DNA of 50,787 bases from an uncultured Flaviramulus sp. (GCA_947487155.1 CANKVS010000030.1:1-50787), one strand, 5' to 3'; positions 7,205-16,545 are shown, numbered from the stretch's first letter. Notes: generated from the sequence alone by a model not told the origin. A program made the numbers and translations.

Positions 7205-7826
7205 ATGAAGGATATAGCTTTAATGCTACTTAGTTGTGCTGTGTGGATTAATTTTTCTTATGCGCAAGTTGGAATAGGAACAAGAAACCCTACATCTCAA
7301 TTAGAAATAGCAACTACCAATACAGGTATTCCTGCTATTGAAATAAATCCGCAATCGACGCCTTTAGGCACTTCAGAAGGTCAGTTGGCTGTAATGGGCG
7401 ATGTAACAAATGGTTATAAGCTTTACATGTACGACGATGTAAGAGGTAAGTGGTTAAGTGTTGAAACCTCTACTTTAACTTTGGGAAGAAATTCAAATCA
7501 GGATAATACTAATTTAAGAGCTACTGCTAATCAAGGAAATACCAGATCTGGATATTTAATGCCATTTGATGGAACAATAGTTCATGTTACAGCAAAATCT
7601 AATGACAATAGTGGTGCTCAAGCAAAACAGTTATCTAGTTAGAGTGCGAAATGAAAATACTACCAATTCTACAACTAGTATAACAACCACCGCTTCGGAA
7701 TATACAGGCACAGCTTTAGATGTAAATTTTTCAGCAGGAGACTATATTAATGGCACTATAGATAGCGATGGTAACGGGAATATAAATAATGTTTCCGTTG
7801 TTATTTGGGTTAAATGGCGTCAATAA
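7205..7826 (+). pseudogene. Secreted fibre-like protein, split by a one-base frameshift
   Basis: The first frame (7205-7642) begins with a signal peptide ending FSYA-QVGIGT and then the N-terminal motif (QVGIGT-NPTSQLEI) common to flavobacterial surface or tail-fibre-like proteins. A second frame (from about 7584 to 7826) continues the C-terminal beta domain and ends VVIWVKWRQ. Deleting one A from the AAAA run at about 7624-7627 joins the two as GAQANSYLVRVRNEN, giving roughly 206 aa that looks like a small jelly-roll domain. It could be a real frameshift, phase variation or a sequencing error. The 3' end converges on the RNase H gene with a 2-bp gap. Confidence 0.65.
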
Positions 7827-7828
7827 AA

Positions 7829-8470
7829 TTACTTCCTCCCAAAATCCGCAGGAATTTCACCCCAAGCCTTGGTTTCCCATTTTACAATAACTGTGCTGTA
7901 GGTATTGTTTTTTAACCAATTTACGGCACGATCTACCAACTCAAAAACAGGTTTGTTTTTTTCGTTGCGTTCTAGTTTAGAGTTACAGTTTTTTTTGCGT
8001 ACCCAACTCATAGCAGTTTTAGAATCGGTATATAAAATACGGTTGCTGTTATTTTTTTTAAGCAATGCTAAACCATGAACCAAAGCTAAAAACTCCCCAA
8101 GGTTATTAGTACCTTCTTCAAACGGCCCTTGAATAAACAGTTGTTTTTTTGTTTTAGTATTAACACCGCGGTATTCCATTTTTCCAGGGTTGCCACTTGA
8201 GGCCGCATCAACCGAAATAGAGTTATAATTAGGTTGTCCTATTTTTTTAAGCTGCTCTTTTGAAAGTTCGCTTTTAAACGATTTAGACTTTCCTACATAA
8301 TCTTTATAGTTTCCATTTAAAGCTGTTTTTGCAGCCTCAAATGTTGTGAAGGATTTAAAAATGCCACCTTCAAAATTTGTTATTTGCGCTTTGCAATCAT
8401 CCCAAGAATCAAAAACACCTGTGTGATGACCTTTCCAAACGGTATAATATTTCTTCTTCTTTTTACTCAT
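7829..8470 (-). CDS. rnhA: Ribonuclease H with viroplasmin-type N-terminal domain
   Basis: A 213-aa enzyme that degrades RNA in RNA/DNA hybrids. Residues about 7-52 form a caulimovirus viroplasmin / hybrid-binding domain (YYTVWKGHHTGVFDSWDDCK). Residues 82-213 form the RNase H fold. The four acidic catalytic residues can be placed at D88 (SVDAASSGN), E126 (NLGEFLAL), D149 (YTDSKTA) and D209 (PADFGRK). This two-domain layout is common in Bacteroidetes and also resembles eukaryotic RNase H1. The gene lies downstream of purN on the same strand, separated by a REP-like hairpin. Confidence 0.92.
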   Translation of the reverse strand: MSKKKKKYYTVWKGHHTGVFDSWDDCKAQITNFEGGIFKSFTTFEAAKTALNGNYKDYVGKSKSFKSELSKEQLKKIGQPNYNSISVDAASSGNPGKMEYRGVNTKTKKQLFIQGPFEEGTNNLGEFLALVHGLALLKKNNSNRILYTDSKTAMSWVRKKNCNSKLERNEKNKPVFELVDRAVNWLKNNTYSTVIVKWETKAWGEIPADFGRK

Positions 8471-8476
8471 TTTATC

Positions 8477-8496
8477 ATTCCCATGAAGATGGGAAT
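8477..8496. repeat. REP-like hairpin between purN and rnhA
   Basis: Perfect 8-bp stem ATTCCCAT / ATGGGAAT with a GAAG loop, 6 bp upstream of the rnhA start. Same loop and length as the copies at 15976 and 40722, but with a different, self-consistent stem sequence. Confidence 0.75.
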
Positions 8497-8560
8497 CTCA
8501 TAAATTTAAGTTTTAATTTCAGGTATTTCGACTACATTCGATGTTGTGATATTGTATATA

Positions 8561-9151
8561 CTATTTGATTTTGGGATTTGGATTTTGTTGACTAAGTATT
8601 TCCTCCACAATCTTCGGAAAATGTTCCATTTCCAATTCATGAATTTTTGCAGCAACATCTTCAGCAGAATTTGATGCATTAACATCGCATTTTGTTTGAA
8701 AAATAATAGCACCGTCATCATAATGTTCATTCACATAATGAATAGTAATACCAGTTTCAGTTTCATTATTAGCAACAACTGCTTCATGCACATTCATTCC
8801 ATACATGCCTTTGCCGCCATATTTTGGGAGTAATGCAGGATGTATATTAATTACCTTATTGGGGAATGCATTTAATATGTTTTCGGGAAACTTCCATAAA
8901 AAACCAGCCAAAACAATAAGATCTGGTTGCGATGCTTTTAAAATATTAAGTACATCATCTGTTTTTGTAAAAGCTGTTCTGTTGAATGAAAGCGCGCTAA
9001 CCTTAAGTTTTTTGCACCGATCTAAAACTTTGGCGTAAGGATTGTTAGTTAACACTTGAATAACAGAAGCATTATCTCTGTTTTGAAAAAAAGTAATTAA
9101 ATTTTCAGCATTAGTACCACTTCCGGACGCAAAAATTACAATACGTTTCAT
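8561..9151 (-). CDS. purN: Phosphoribosylglycinamide formyltransferase
   Basis: Third step of de novo purine synthesis, transferring a formyl group from 10-formyl-THF to GAR. The 196-aa protein starts MKRIVIFASGSGTNAENL, the phosphate-binding N-terminus of the family. I set the start at 9149-9151; an upstream ATG at 9238 would add 29 hydrophobic residues unlike the family. The catalytic Asn and His are in INIHPALLPKY (N102, H104) and the Asp in HYDDGAI (about 145). It is divergent from acpP, an arrangement I recall from other Flavobacteria. Confidence 0.92.
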   Translation of the reverse strand: MKRIVIFASGSGTNAENLITFFQNRDNASVIQVLTNNPYAKVLDRCKKLKVSALSFNRTAFTKTDDVLNILKASQPDLIVLAGFLWKFPENILNAFPNKVINIHPALLPKYGGKGMYGMNVHEAVVANNETETGITIHYVNEHYDDGAIIFQTKCDVNASNSAEDVAAKIHELEMEHFPKIVEEILSQQNPNPKIK

Positions 9152-9390
9152 CTGTTGGTTTATATTTTTATTATTAATAACAGGTGTAATTAGTAAAATC
9201 GAATTTACAACAATGTTCAGCAAAATTATCAAGCTCATTTCATTTTACAGGCTATAATGCTAGAATTATTCGAACAAAAAAAAGAATAATTATTAACAAT
9301 TAGAAGGTAAAATAGAAATACTTAAAAGTAATTTTATTAAATTACAAACACATTTTTATGCTAAAGGTGTGTTTTAAAAATAAAGTTTTT

Positions 9391-9398
9391 TATTTTTG
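9391..9398 (+). promoter_or_regulatory. Putative -7 promoter element for acpP-fabF operon
   Basis: TATTTTTG fits the Bacteroidetes -7 consensus TAnnTTTG exactly and lies 31 bp upstream of the acpP start. A clear -33 TTTG is not evident, so this is a motif-only call. Confidence 0.5.
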
Positions 9399-9429
9399 CC
9401 AACTAATTAAAACTTAAAATTAAAAGATT

Positions 9430-9663
9430 ATGTCAGACATTGCATCAAGAGTAAAAGCGATTATCGTAGACAAATTGGGAGTAGATGAGAACGAAGTTGT
9501 AACTGAAGCAAGCTTCACAAACGATTTAGGAGCAGACTCATTAGACACTGTTGAATTAATAATGGAATTTGAAAAAGAATTTGATATTCAAATTCCAGAC
9601 GATCAAGCTGAAAATATTGCAACAGTAGGTCAAGCTATATCATACATAGAAGCTGCAAAATAA
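9430..9663 (+). CDS. acpP: Acyl carrier protein
   Basis: 77-aa acidic carrier of growing acyl chains in type II fatty-acid synthesis. The phosphopantetheine attachment site is S37 in [10 protein letters not shown]. It is the first gene of a rightward cluster and is followed after 12 bp by fabF, its elongation partner. Length and motif are canonical. Confidence 0.97.
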   Translation: MSDIASRVKAIIVDKLGVDENEVVTEASFTNDLGADSLDTVELIMEFEKEFDIQIPDDQAENIATVGQAISYIEAAK

Positions 9664-9675
9664 GCATTTAACTTT

Positions 9676-10926
9676 ATGGAATTAAAGCGAGTTGTAGTCA
9701 CAGGATTAGGGGCTTTAACACCAATTGGCAATACCAAAGACGAATTTTGGGACGGTTTAATTAGTGGGAAAAGCGGTGCTGCGCCTATAACATATTATGA
9801 TACCGAAAAGTTTAAAACTAAGTTTGCTTGCGAACTTAAAGATTTTAATGTTACCGATTTTATAAATAGAAAAGAAGCTCGTAAAATGGATAAATTCGCG
9901 CAGTACGCTATGGTGGCTGCCGATGAAGCTATTGAAGATGCGAAGTTAAATCTAGAATCGGTAAACAAACTACGAGTAGGTGTTATATGGGGGGCAGGAA
10001 TTGGAGGTTTAGAAACCTTTCAGCAAGAAGTTTTAAACTTTGCTGATGGTGATGGAACCCCAAGATTTAATCCCTTTTTTATTCCTAAAATGATTGCTGA
10101 TATTGCGCCCGCAAATATCTCTATAAAACATGGTTTTATGGGACCTAATTATACCACAGTTTCTGCATGTGCGTCTTCGGCAAATGCCATGTTCGATGCT
10201 TTAAACACGATACGTTTAGGTCATTGCGATGTTGTTGTTACTGGAGGCAGTGAAGCAGCAGTTACTATTGCAGGTATGGGTGGTTTTAATGCGATGCATG
10301 CACTATCTACTAGAAACGAAAGTCCAGAAACAGCCTCTCGTCCGTTTGACGGAACAAGAGACGGATTTGTTCTTGGTGAAGGTGCTGGTGCACTAGTTTT
10401 AGAAGAATACGAGCATGCAAAAGCTAGAGGAGCAAAAATATATGTAGAGTTTGTTGGAGGCGGTTTATCTTCCGATGCTCATCACATGACGGCACCACAT
10501 CCAGATGGTATTGGTGTTATTGCAGTTATGAAGAATTGTTTAGAAAACGCAGGACTTAAACCAGAAGATGTAGACCATATTAATACACATGGTACATCAA
10601 CACCTTTAGGTGACGTTGCAGAACTTAAAGCAATTTCAGAAATATTTGGAAATCATGCGAAGCATATAAATATTAATTCAACAAAATCAATGACAGGGCA
10701 CTTATTAGGTGCTGCTGGAGCTATAGAAGCAATTTCGGCTATATTAGCAATGGAGAACGGCATTGTGCCTCCAACTATTAACCACACAACGGTTGATGAA
10801 AAAATTGATCCTGAATTAAATTTAACGCTTAATAAAGCCCAAAAGCGAGACGTTAAAGTAGCAATGAGTAATACATTTGGATTTGGCGGACATAACGCTT
10901 GTGTATTATTCAAAAAAATAGATTGA
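9676..10926 (+). CDS. fabF: 3-oxoacyl-[acyl-carrier-protein] synthase II
   Basis: 416-aa beta-ketoacyl-ACP synthase that condenses malonyl-ACP with acyl-ACP. The Cys-His-His triad is visible: C165 in TVSACASSAN, H305 in NTHGTSTP and H342 in MTGHLLGAAG. The C-terminal NTFGFGGHNA motif is also present. Directly downstream of acpP, probably cotranscribed. Standard length and no anomaly; nothing indicates a polyketide pathway. Confidence 0.97.
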   Translation: MELKRVVVTGLGALTPIGNTKDEFWDGLISGKSGAAPITYYDTEKFKTKFACELKDFNVTDFINRKEARKMDKFAQYAMVAADEAIEDAKLNLESVNKLRVGVIWGAGIGGLETFQQEVLNFADGDGTPRFNPFFIPKMIADIAPANISIKHGFMGPNYTTVSACASSANAMFDALNTIRLGHCDVVVTGGSEAAVTIAGMGGFNAMHALSTRNESPETASRPFDGTRDGFVLGEGAGALVLEEYEHAKARGAKIYVEFVGGGLSSDAHHMTAPHPDGIGVIAVMKNCLENAGLKPEDVDHINTHGTSTPLGDVAELKAISEIFGNHAKHININSTKSMTGHLLGAAGAIEAISAILAMENGIVPPTINHTTVDEKIDPELNLTLNKAQKRDVKVAMSNTFGFGGHNACVLFKKID

Positions 10927-11024
10927 TTCCTGAATGAAATAAACCATAACGATAAATTAATTTTTACAGTAAAATGAAACATGGTTTATTACATCTGACA
11001 TTAAACTAAGATATTAAATATCAG

Positions 11025-11765
11025 ATGAAAAACATTCGCAACATATTAAATTCCCGTTTGAAAGATAACGGGAATTTTTTTATGGAATTAACTAAAATTC
11101 TTGGGTTTAAACCAAAACATATTAAACACTTTCAAACAGCCTTTACCCATCGATCAATGAATATAAAAGATGGTAAAGGAAACGCTATTAATTATGAACG
11201 TTTAGAGTTTTTAGGCGATGCCATGTTAAGCTCTGTTATTGCCTCACATTTATACCTTGAAGTACCAAGCGGTGATGAAGGCTATTTAACTAAAATGCGT
11301 TCTAAAATAGTAAGTAGAGAGCATTTAAATGAATTGGGAAAAGACTTAAATTTAATAGATTTGGTTGAAAGCAAAATTCCATCCGGACAGTTTGGAGATA
11401 ACATTCACGGCAATTTATTTGAAGCTTTAGTAGGTGCCATTTTTTTAGATAGAGGCTATAAATATTGCGAAAAATTTATTTTTAAACGCGTTATTATTCC
11501 TTATGTAGATATAGAAAAACTTGAAGGAAAAGTTATTAGCTATAAAAGTTTGTTAATAGAATGGTGCCAAAAAGAAAAGAAAACCTTTGGTTATAATGTT
11601 TATGAGGACACAGGAAATGATGATGTCAGACATTTTTCGGTTAAACTATCTATAAACAATAAAATTGTAGCCAAAGCACGAGCAACATCAAAGAAAAAAG
11701 CTGAAGAAAAAGCTTCAAAACGAGCCTTTTTTGCCTTTCAAAGTAGCATTTCTAAAATGATTTAA
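11025..11765 (+). CDS. rnc: Ribonuclease III
   Basis: A 246-aa double-stranded-RNA endonuclease for rRNA and mRNA processing. The RNase III signature NYERLEFLGDAML occupies residues 56-68. A dsRNA-binding domain follows at about 170-240 (YKSLLIEWCQKEKKTFGYNV; ATSKKKAEEKASKRAF). At the second metal-binding site the sequence is N130-L-F-E133, where E. coli has D114-x-x-E117, so the Asp is replaced by Asn while the essential Glu is kept. This may be a feature of the lineage. The start at 11025 follows fabF by about 100 bp; an internal Met at residue 20 is the alternative. Confidence 0.93.
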   Translation: MKNIRNILNSRLKDNGNFFMELTKILGFKPKHIKHFQTAFTHRSMNIKDGKGNAINYERLEFLGDAMLSSVIASHLYLEVPSGDEGYLTKMRSKIVSREHLNELGKDLNLIDLVESKIPSGQFGDNIHGNLFEALVGAIFLDRGYKYCEKFIFKRVIIPYVDIEKLEGKVISYKSLLIEWCQKEKKTFGYNVYEDTGNDDVRHFSVKLSINNKIVAKARATSKKKAEEKASKRAFFAFQSSISKMI

Positions 11766-11887
11766 AAACTTTCCTTTAGAAAGTTATTCAACTATAACGT
11801 TTTAGTGGTTATTCTTAATCATAATAAGAGAAATATATTACCTCTCTATTTTATAAATATTATATTTACCGCGTTTAAATATAAGTT

Positions 11888-12373
11888 ATGGCTGTTCACA
11901 AACTTATTCTTGATGATGTATTTGAAGAAGTGAGATTCACTTTAATAGCAATTCATTGCACGCTTGAAGATTACCGTTTGGCATTTCTTTTAAATAAACA
12001 TTTGGGTATTACACTTACCCGAAAATCATCAGATTTAGATTATAATAACGGAAAATCAACATATTCAATTTTTGAATGGGAAGATAATAAACAACTAATA
12101 AATTGGAGTTTAGTTTCTAATATTTGTAAAACAGAAAGCTATCAACAAATAAATTACCAATCGCTATTTGATGTTAAAGAAAAAATTACAAAAACAACTA
12201 ATTTAATACCAGAGTATAAGCGGGTCGATTATTTTTTAAAAATTGATAATGATTATAATTTTAATAAAGAAAAATATATATTAGACAGTATATTAAACAT
12301 GTCTCAAATTTCAACCGCTTATAGTATTGACACAAGTCAATTAAAATCTAAAGACAATTTAATTTTTAGCTAA
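11888..12373 (+). CDS. IPExxxVDY family protein
   Basis: A 161-aa protein of a Bacteroidetes-specific family named after the motif seen here as IPEYKRVDY (residues about 112-120), followed by FLKID. The N-terminus HKLILDDVFEE... and the central FEWED segment also match. The function is unknown. Its stop codon overlaps the pyk start by one base (TAATG), so translation is coupled to pyruvate kinase. The conserved position next to pyk and rnc suggests a housekeeping role, but nothing in the sequence points to a reaction. Confidence 0.88.
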   Translation: MAVHKLILDDVFEEVRFTLIAIHCTLEDYRLAFLLNKHLGITLTRKSSDLDYNNGKSTYSIFEWEDNKQLINWSLVSNICKTESYQQINYQSLFDVKEKITKTTNLIPEYKRVDYFLKIDNDYNFNKEKYILDSILNMSQISTAYSIDTSQLKSKDNLIFS

Positions 12374-13815
12374 TGCCATTAAGAAAGAAAACAAAAATAG
12401 TAGCCACCTTAGGTCCGGCTTCAAGTACAAAAGACGTTTTAAAAGGAATGCTTGATGAAGGCGTTAATGTGTTCAGAATCAATTTTTCGCATGCCGATTA
12501 TAACGATGTAAGAGAACGCATTAGTATGATTCGCGAACTAAATGAAGAATTTGGTTATAACGCTTCCATTTTAGGCGATTTACAAGGACCTAAACTTCGA
12601 GTTGGGGTTATGAAAGAGGAAGTTGTTGTAAACCCAGGTGATGAAATAGTATTTGCTACAGGCGAACGATTTGAAGGCACAAAAGAATGTGTTTACATGA
12701 CGTATGAAAGGTTTCCGCAGGATGCAAAACCTGGAGAACGCATTCTTTTAGACGATGGAAAACTAATTTTTGAAGTTGTCTCTACTAATGGAGAAACAGA
12801 AGTTGTAGCGCGTGTTATTCAAGGCGGACCGTTAAAATCGAAAAAAGGAGTTAACCTTCCAAATACAAACATTTCGCAACCTGCACTTACCGAAAAAGAT
12901 ATTGATGATGCTATTTTTGCTATTGGACAAGAGGTTGATTGGATTGCATTATCGTTTGTTCGTCATGCTGAAGATTTAATGCAATTACGCGATTTAATTA
13001 GCAAACATAGTGCCCATAAAATACCAATAATTGCTAAGATTGAAAAACCAGAAGCTGTTGAAAATATAGATAAAATTGTAGCACATTGTGATGGTTTAAT
13101 GGTTGCTCGTGGCGATTTAGGTGTTGAGGTTCCTGCTGAAAAAGTACCACTTATTCAAAAAGAATTGGTTTTAAGAGCAAAAAAAGCCAGAATACCAGTT
13201 ATTATAGCAACCCAAATGATGGAGACTATGATTTCTAGTTTAACGCCAACACGAGCTGAAGTAAATGATGTGGCAAATTCTGTTATGGACGGTGCCGATG
13301 CTGTGATGCTTTCTGGTGAAACATCGGTTGGTAGTTACCCAGTTCAAGTTATTAGACAAATGTCTGATATTTTAAAAAGTGTCGAAGATTCACCATTAAT
13401 TAAAGTACCGCAATTACCACCACATATTCGCACCAATCGTTATATTACAAAATCTATTTGTTACCATGCCGCTAATATGGCAAACGAGATTAATGCCAAA
13501 GCTATTTCAACACTAACAAATAGTGGTTATACAGCCTTTCAAATATCAGCTTGGAGGCCTTCAAGTCATATTTTAGTATTTACTTCTAACAAACAAATAT
13601 TAACACGCCTAAGTTTACTTTGGGGTGTTAAAGCATTTTACTACGATAAGTTTGTAAGTACAGATGAAACTATAGAAGATGTAAACGCTATAGCTTGTAA
13701 AAAAGGATATTTAGAGGAAGGCGATATGCTAATTAGTTTAGCCGCAATGCCAATTCAAGACAAAGGTATGGTTAACACCTTACGTGTTACCGAAATTAAA
13801 ACGTGTGATTTATAA
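12373..13815 (+). CDS. pyk: Pyruvate kinase
   Basis: 480-aa glycolytic enzyme converting PEP and ADP to pyruvate and ATP. Motifs include KIVATLGPASS at the N-terminus, the signature IIAKIEKPEAVENID with the active-site Lys, VARGDLGVEVP and DGADAVMLSGETSVG. The start overlaps the upstream stop codon. It is the last gene of the acpP cluster. It is distinguished from phosphoenolpyruvate-dependent relatives by the complete A and C domains. Confidence 0.96.
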   Translation: MPLRKKTKIVATLGPASSTKDVLKGMLDEGVNVFRINFSHADYNDVRERISMIRELNEEFGYNASILGDLQGPKLRVGVMKEEVVVNPGDEIVFATGERFEGTKECVYMTYERFPQDAKPGERILLDDGKLIFEVVSTNGETEVVARVIQGGPLKSKKGVNLPNTNISQPALTEKDIDDAIFAIGQEVDWIALSFVRHAEDLMQLRDLISKHSAHKIPIIAKIEKPEAVENIDKIVAHCDGLMVARGDLGVEVPAEKVPLIQKELVLRAKKARIPVIIATQMMETMISSLTPTRAEVNDVANSVMDGADAVMLSGETSVGSYPVQVIRQMSDILKSVEDSPLIKVPQLPPHIRTNRYITKSICYHAANMANEINAKAISTLTNSGYTAFQISAWRPSSHILVFTSNKQILTRLSLLWGVKAFYYDKFVSTDETIEDVNAIACKKGYLEEGDMLISLAAMPIQDKGMVNTLRVTEIKTCDL

Positions 13816-13951
13816 ATATTTTTTTACGTTACCACCTAAAAATGTCGTTACTCCCGATAACTATCGTGGCATTAACGCATTTATTTGCTAATTTATGTTT
13901 TTAAATTTAAAAGCAAATTTTTTTGGAAAGTTCGTTTAACGTGTTTTATAA

Positions 13952-14134
13952 TTACAGATTCAGTACAAGTCTAAGTCTTCTTTTCCTGTTAAGTTGCCAA
14001 GAATCATATGGAGTATTAGGAGTTAAAGAAAGTGAATCAGAGGAAAATTTATAGAGTTTTTCTAGCACATACATACCAAGTAATTGATTATACAAATTGT
14101 TGTAAACCGTTTTTTTATTAGTGGACGATTTCAA
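13952..14134 (-). CDS. Possible small ORF overlapping a lipoprotein gene
   Basis: A 60-aa basic reading frame whose ATG overlaps the 3' end of the upstream lipoprotein by 17 bp in another frame, so translational coupling is conceivable. There is no signal peptide, recognised domain or repeat. It may be spurious. Confidence 0.22.
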   Translation of the reverse strand: MKSSTNKKTVYNNLYNQLLGMYVLEKLYKFSSDSLSLTPNTPYDSWQLNRKRRLRLVLNL

Positions 14135-14666
14135 CTATATAATTTAGTCGTGACCATTCAACTATGCTATAATTTTCAAATCGATTTTTCCATTCTAATT
14201 CTTTACCTTCAGGGACAATGAATCTTATTACTCCACTATTTAAATCAGCATTATGTTTTTCTTTCAATTTCAAAGTTTGCATTGAATTCAACCAATCATT
14301 TTGATATTCTTTGTTGTTCATATCAAAAAGTTTTGGGAATATTGTTACCTGGTTAGTTTGGTAATGTAGATAACCTGTCACAAACCAAGTTTTTCCATCA
14401 TTTGTATAGTTTTTTTCATTAAGAAAGTCGATAACGTACTGCAAATTATCTGTAGGTAAATCTGACGTAAAGGTCAGTGATATTATTCTATCAACAATAT
14501 GGTCAAACTGATTAATGAATTCAAATATTGCATTGATATTAGTACCACTTTTAATTCCAACAGAAACTTCTCTTGGCACAAATTCTCTTTTGTCCGTTTC
14601 AGAATCATCACTATTGCACGATAACAAAATTCCTATTGTCAAAATTCCTAAAATTATTTTTTTCAT
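14118..14666 (-). CDS. Lipoprotein of unknown function
   Basis: A 182-aa protein beginning MKKIILGILTIGILLSCNSDDSETD, a signal peptide with lipobox LLSC, so it is lipidated at Cys17 and probably held in an envelope membrane. The acidic residues after the Cys resemble the Bacteroidetes lipoprotein export signal for surface display. The mature part is mixed alpha/beta, with a repeated tyrosine- and asparagine-rich pattern. I do not recognise the fold. It is a single gene between pyk and dinB on the minus strand, and the 13816-13951 region downstream has only weak hairpins. Confidence 0.75.
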   Translation of the reverse strand: MKKIILGILTIGILLSCNSDDSETDKREFVPREVSVGIKSGTNINAIFEFINQFDHIVDRIISLTFTSDLPTDNLQYVIDFLNEKNYTNDGKTWFVTGYLHYQTNQVTIFPKLFDMNNKEYQNDWLNSMQTLKLKEKHNADLNSGVIRFIVPEGKELEWKNRFENYSIVEWSRLNYIVEIVH

Positions 14667-14862
14667 AACTACTATTTATTTGTAGATGTTAAAACTTTTA
14701 TTTGGTTGCGTTAAATTGTTTACAATGCAAAAGATAAAGTTGCGTTTCAATACTTCGGCTACGCTCTGTACTGGTTTACCTTATCGATTGTTAAACGAAT
14801 TCATAATTTTTTCTGATAAAATTAAGAAAGACCTTAATCGTTAATCCCAGCTTAAAACAAAT

Positions 14863-15960
14863 TTAAAACTCAAACCTCAATTGCACGCTCACACTTTTCT
14901 GTTCTGGTTTTTTCTTAGTTTCCGTATTTAAATTAGATAAAGAAATCCCTAATAATCGCACCGAATTACTTAACTTTTCTTGATACAATAAATCTTTAAT
15001 AGTCTCTAGGATAATGTTTTTATCATTTATATAATAGGGCAAGGTTTTACTTCGTGTTTGTAAACTAAAGTCACTATATTTAATTTTTAAAGTTATTGTT
15101 TTTCCAGCTACATTGCTTTTATTTAGACGTTTACAGACTTCCTCAGCAATATGTTCTAGTTTTCCCAACATAAATACTTCACTCGATAAATTTTTGCTAA
15201 ATGTACGTTCGGCTGCAAGACTTTTTCGTATGCGGTTGGGTTTTACTTCACTGTTATGAATACCTCTAACAATGTGGTAATAGTACCTTCCAGATTTTCC
15301 GAAATTGACATCTAAATATTCCATTGATTTTTGCTTTAAATCTTTACCCGTAAAAATGCCTTTTTGGTACATTTTTTCAGCAGTTACTTTACCAACACCA
15401 TAAAACTTTCGAATGTCTAAAGCTTCCAAAAAGGCAATAACCTCTTCTGGATTAACTGTTTTTTGTCCGTTAGGCTTGTTATAATCGCTTGCAATTTTTG
15501 CTACAAATTTATTTGTAGAAATTCCAGCCGATGCCGTTAAGCCAACTTCATTATAAATGCGTTTACGTATTTCTTCAGCAATTAAAGACGCACTAGGGTT
15601 TCCCTTTTTATTTTCGGTAACATCTAAATAAGCTTCATCCAACGATAGAGGTTCTACCAAATTGGTATAATCATAAAAAATGGTTCTAATTTTTTTTGAA
15701 ATTTCTGTATAGCGTTCAAAATGAGGACGTACAAAAATAATATCTGGGCATAATTTACTCGCTAAATTTCCAGCCATAGCACTTTTTACACCAAATTTCC
15801 TAGCCTCATAACTGGCAGCACTAACAACCCCACGTTTCCCTCCACCCCCAACAGCAATGGGTTTCCCCTTTAAATCGGGGTTATCCATTTGCTCTACAGA
15901 GGCATAAAAGGCATCCATATCTACATGAATAATTTTTCGTATTGGTAAATCGTCAGACAT
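14863..15960 (-). CDS. dinB: DNA polymerase IV (Y-family translesion polymerase)
   Basis: A 365-aa error-prone polymerase that bypasses damaged bases. The metal-binding carboxylates are D14 in HVDMDAFYASVE and D108/E109 in PLSLDEAYLD. A helix-hairpin-helix (about 175-200; GVGKVTAEKMYQKG) and the little-finger domain (about 240-350) follow. The C-terminus ends QLRFEF instead of the QLxLF-type beta-clamp motif, but the final aromatic residues may serve that purpose. No SOS box is evident; Bacteroidetes often lack the classical one. Confidence 0.93.
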   Translation of the reverse strand: MSDDLPIRKIIHVDMDAFYASVEQMDNPDLKGKPIAVGGGGKRGVVSAASYEARKFGVKSAMAGNLASKLCPDIIFVRPHFERYTEISKKIRTIFYDYTNLVEPLSLDEAYLDVTENKKGNPSASLIAEEIRKRIYNEVGLTASAGISTNKFVAKIASDYNKPNGQKTVNPEEVIAFLEALDIRKFYGVGKVTAEKMYQKGIFTGKDLKQKSMEYLDVNFGKSGRYYYHIVRGIHNSEVKPNRIRKSLAAERTFSKNLSSEVFMLGKLEHIAEEVCKRLNKSNVAGKTITLKIKYSDFSLQTRSKTLPYYINDKNIILETIKDLLYQEKLSNSVRLLGISLSNLNTETKKKPEQKSVSVQLRFEF

Positions 15961-15975
15961 AATGTAAATTTATAA

Positions 15976-15995
15976 ATTCCTGCGGAGGCAGGAAT
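15976..15995. repeat. REP-like hairpin upstream of dinB
   Basis: Perfect 8-bp stem ATTCCTGC / GCAGGAAT with a GGAG loop. It is followed by a second small palindrome (AATCTCAA / TTGAGATT, 15993-16010) and a degenerate copy at 16028-16046. It lies between divergently transcribed dinB and the CYTH gene. Confidence 0.75.
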
Positions 15996-16052
15996 CTCAA
16001 TTTTGAGATTTAAATTAAAATAATAAGATTCCTGGTTTTGTAGGAAGTGAAT

Positions 16053-16520
16053 ATGATAGAAATAGAACGTAAATTTTTAATTACTTCTGAAACATTTAAA
16101 GCTGAAGCCTTTAAAAAAACGAGAATCATTCAGGGTTTTTTAAACACAGACAAAAAACGAACGGTACGAGTGCGATTAAAAGGAGAATCGGGATTTTTAA
16201 CTGTTAAAGGCGAATCATCAAAAGATGGTTTGTCGCGTTTTGAATGGGAAAAATCAATTTCAAAACCAGAAGCTGAATCACTTTTAAACTTGTGTGAAGC
16301 TGGAGTAATTGATAAAATACGTTATGAAATTAAAATTGGAAATCACATTTTTGAAGTTGATGAATTTTACGGTGATAATGAGGGATTAATTATAGCAGAA
16401 GTCGAATTAACACATAAAAAGGAAAACTTTATTAAACCTAATTGGTTAGGCAAAGAAGTAACAGGACAAATAAAATACTATAATTCACAATTGAGTAAGC
16501 AGCCATTTAACACATGGTAG
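16053..16520 (+). CDS. CYTH-domain protein (triphosphate tunnel metalloenzyme)
   Basis: A 155-aa protein starting MIEIERKFLI; the EIERK sequence fits the ExExK signature of the CYTH superfamily. Later conserved positions include RVRLKGESGFLTVKG, the ISKPEAE segment and YEIKIGNHIFEVDEF, with alternating acidic and basic side chains lining the tunnel. Small bacterial CYTH enzymes typically hydrolyse inorganic tripolyphosphate. I set the start at ATG 16053; a GTG six bases upstream is less likely. It is the first of three closely spaced genes, with the YciI-like lipoprotein 25 bp downstream. Confidence 0.9.
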   Translation: MIEIERKFLITSETFKAEAFKKTRIIQGFLNTDKKRTVRVRLKGESGFLTVKGESSKDGLSRFEWEKSISKPEAESLLNLCEAGVIDKIRYEIKIGNHIFEVDEFYGDNEGLIIAEVELTHKKENFIKPNWLGKEVTGQIKYYNSQLSKQPFNTW

Positions 16521-16545
16521 TTTTTTAAATTTAAAACCTTAACAG

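Noticed and set aside
8506..8730. Leftward frame overlapping the 3' end of purN
   Set aside because: Out of frame with purN, Met-rich and without a domain; purN explains the stretch.
9430..10926. acpP-fabF as part of a polyketide or aryl polyene cluster
   Set aside because: The neighbours are rnc, IPExxxVDY and pyk, the ordinary housekeeping arrangement.
14743..14775. TTCGGCTACGCTCTGTAC-like dispersed repeat upstream of the lipoprotein gene
   Set aside because: It resembles a common flavobacterial intergenic motif and a diverged stretch at 8521-8545, but similarity is too low to define a repeat family.
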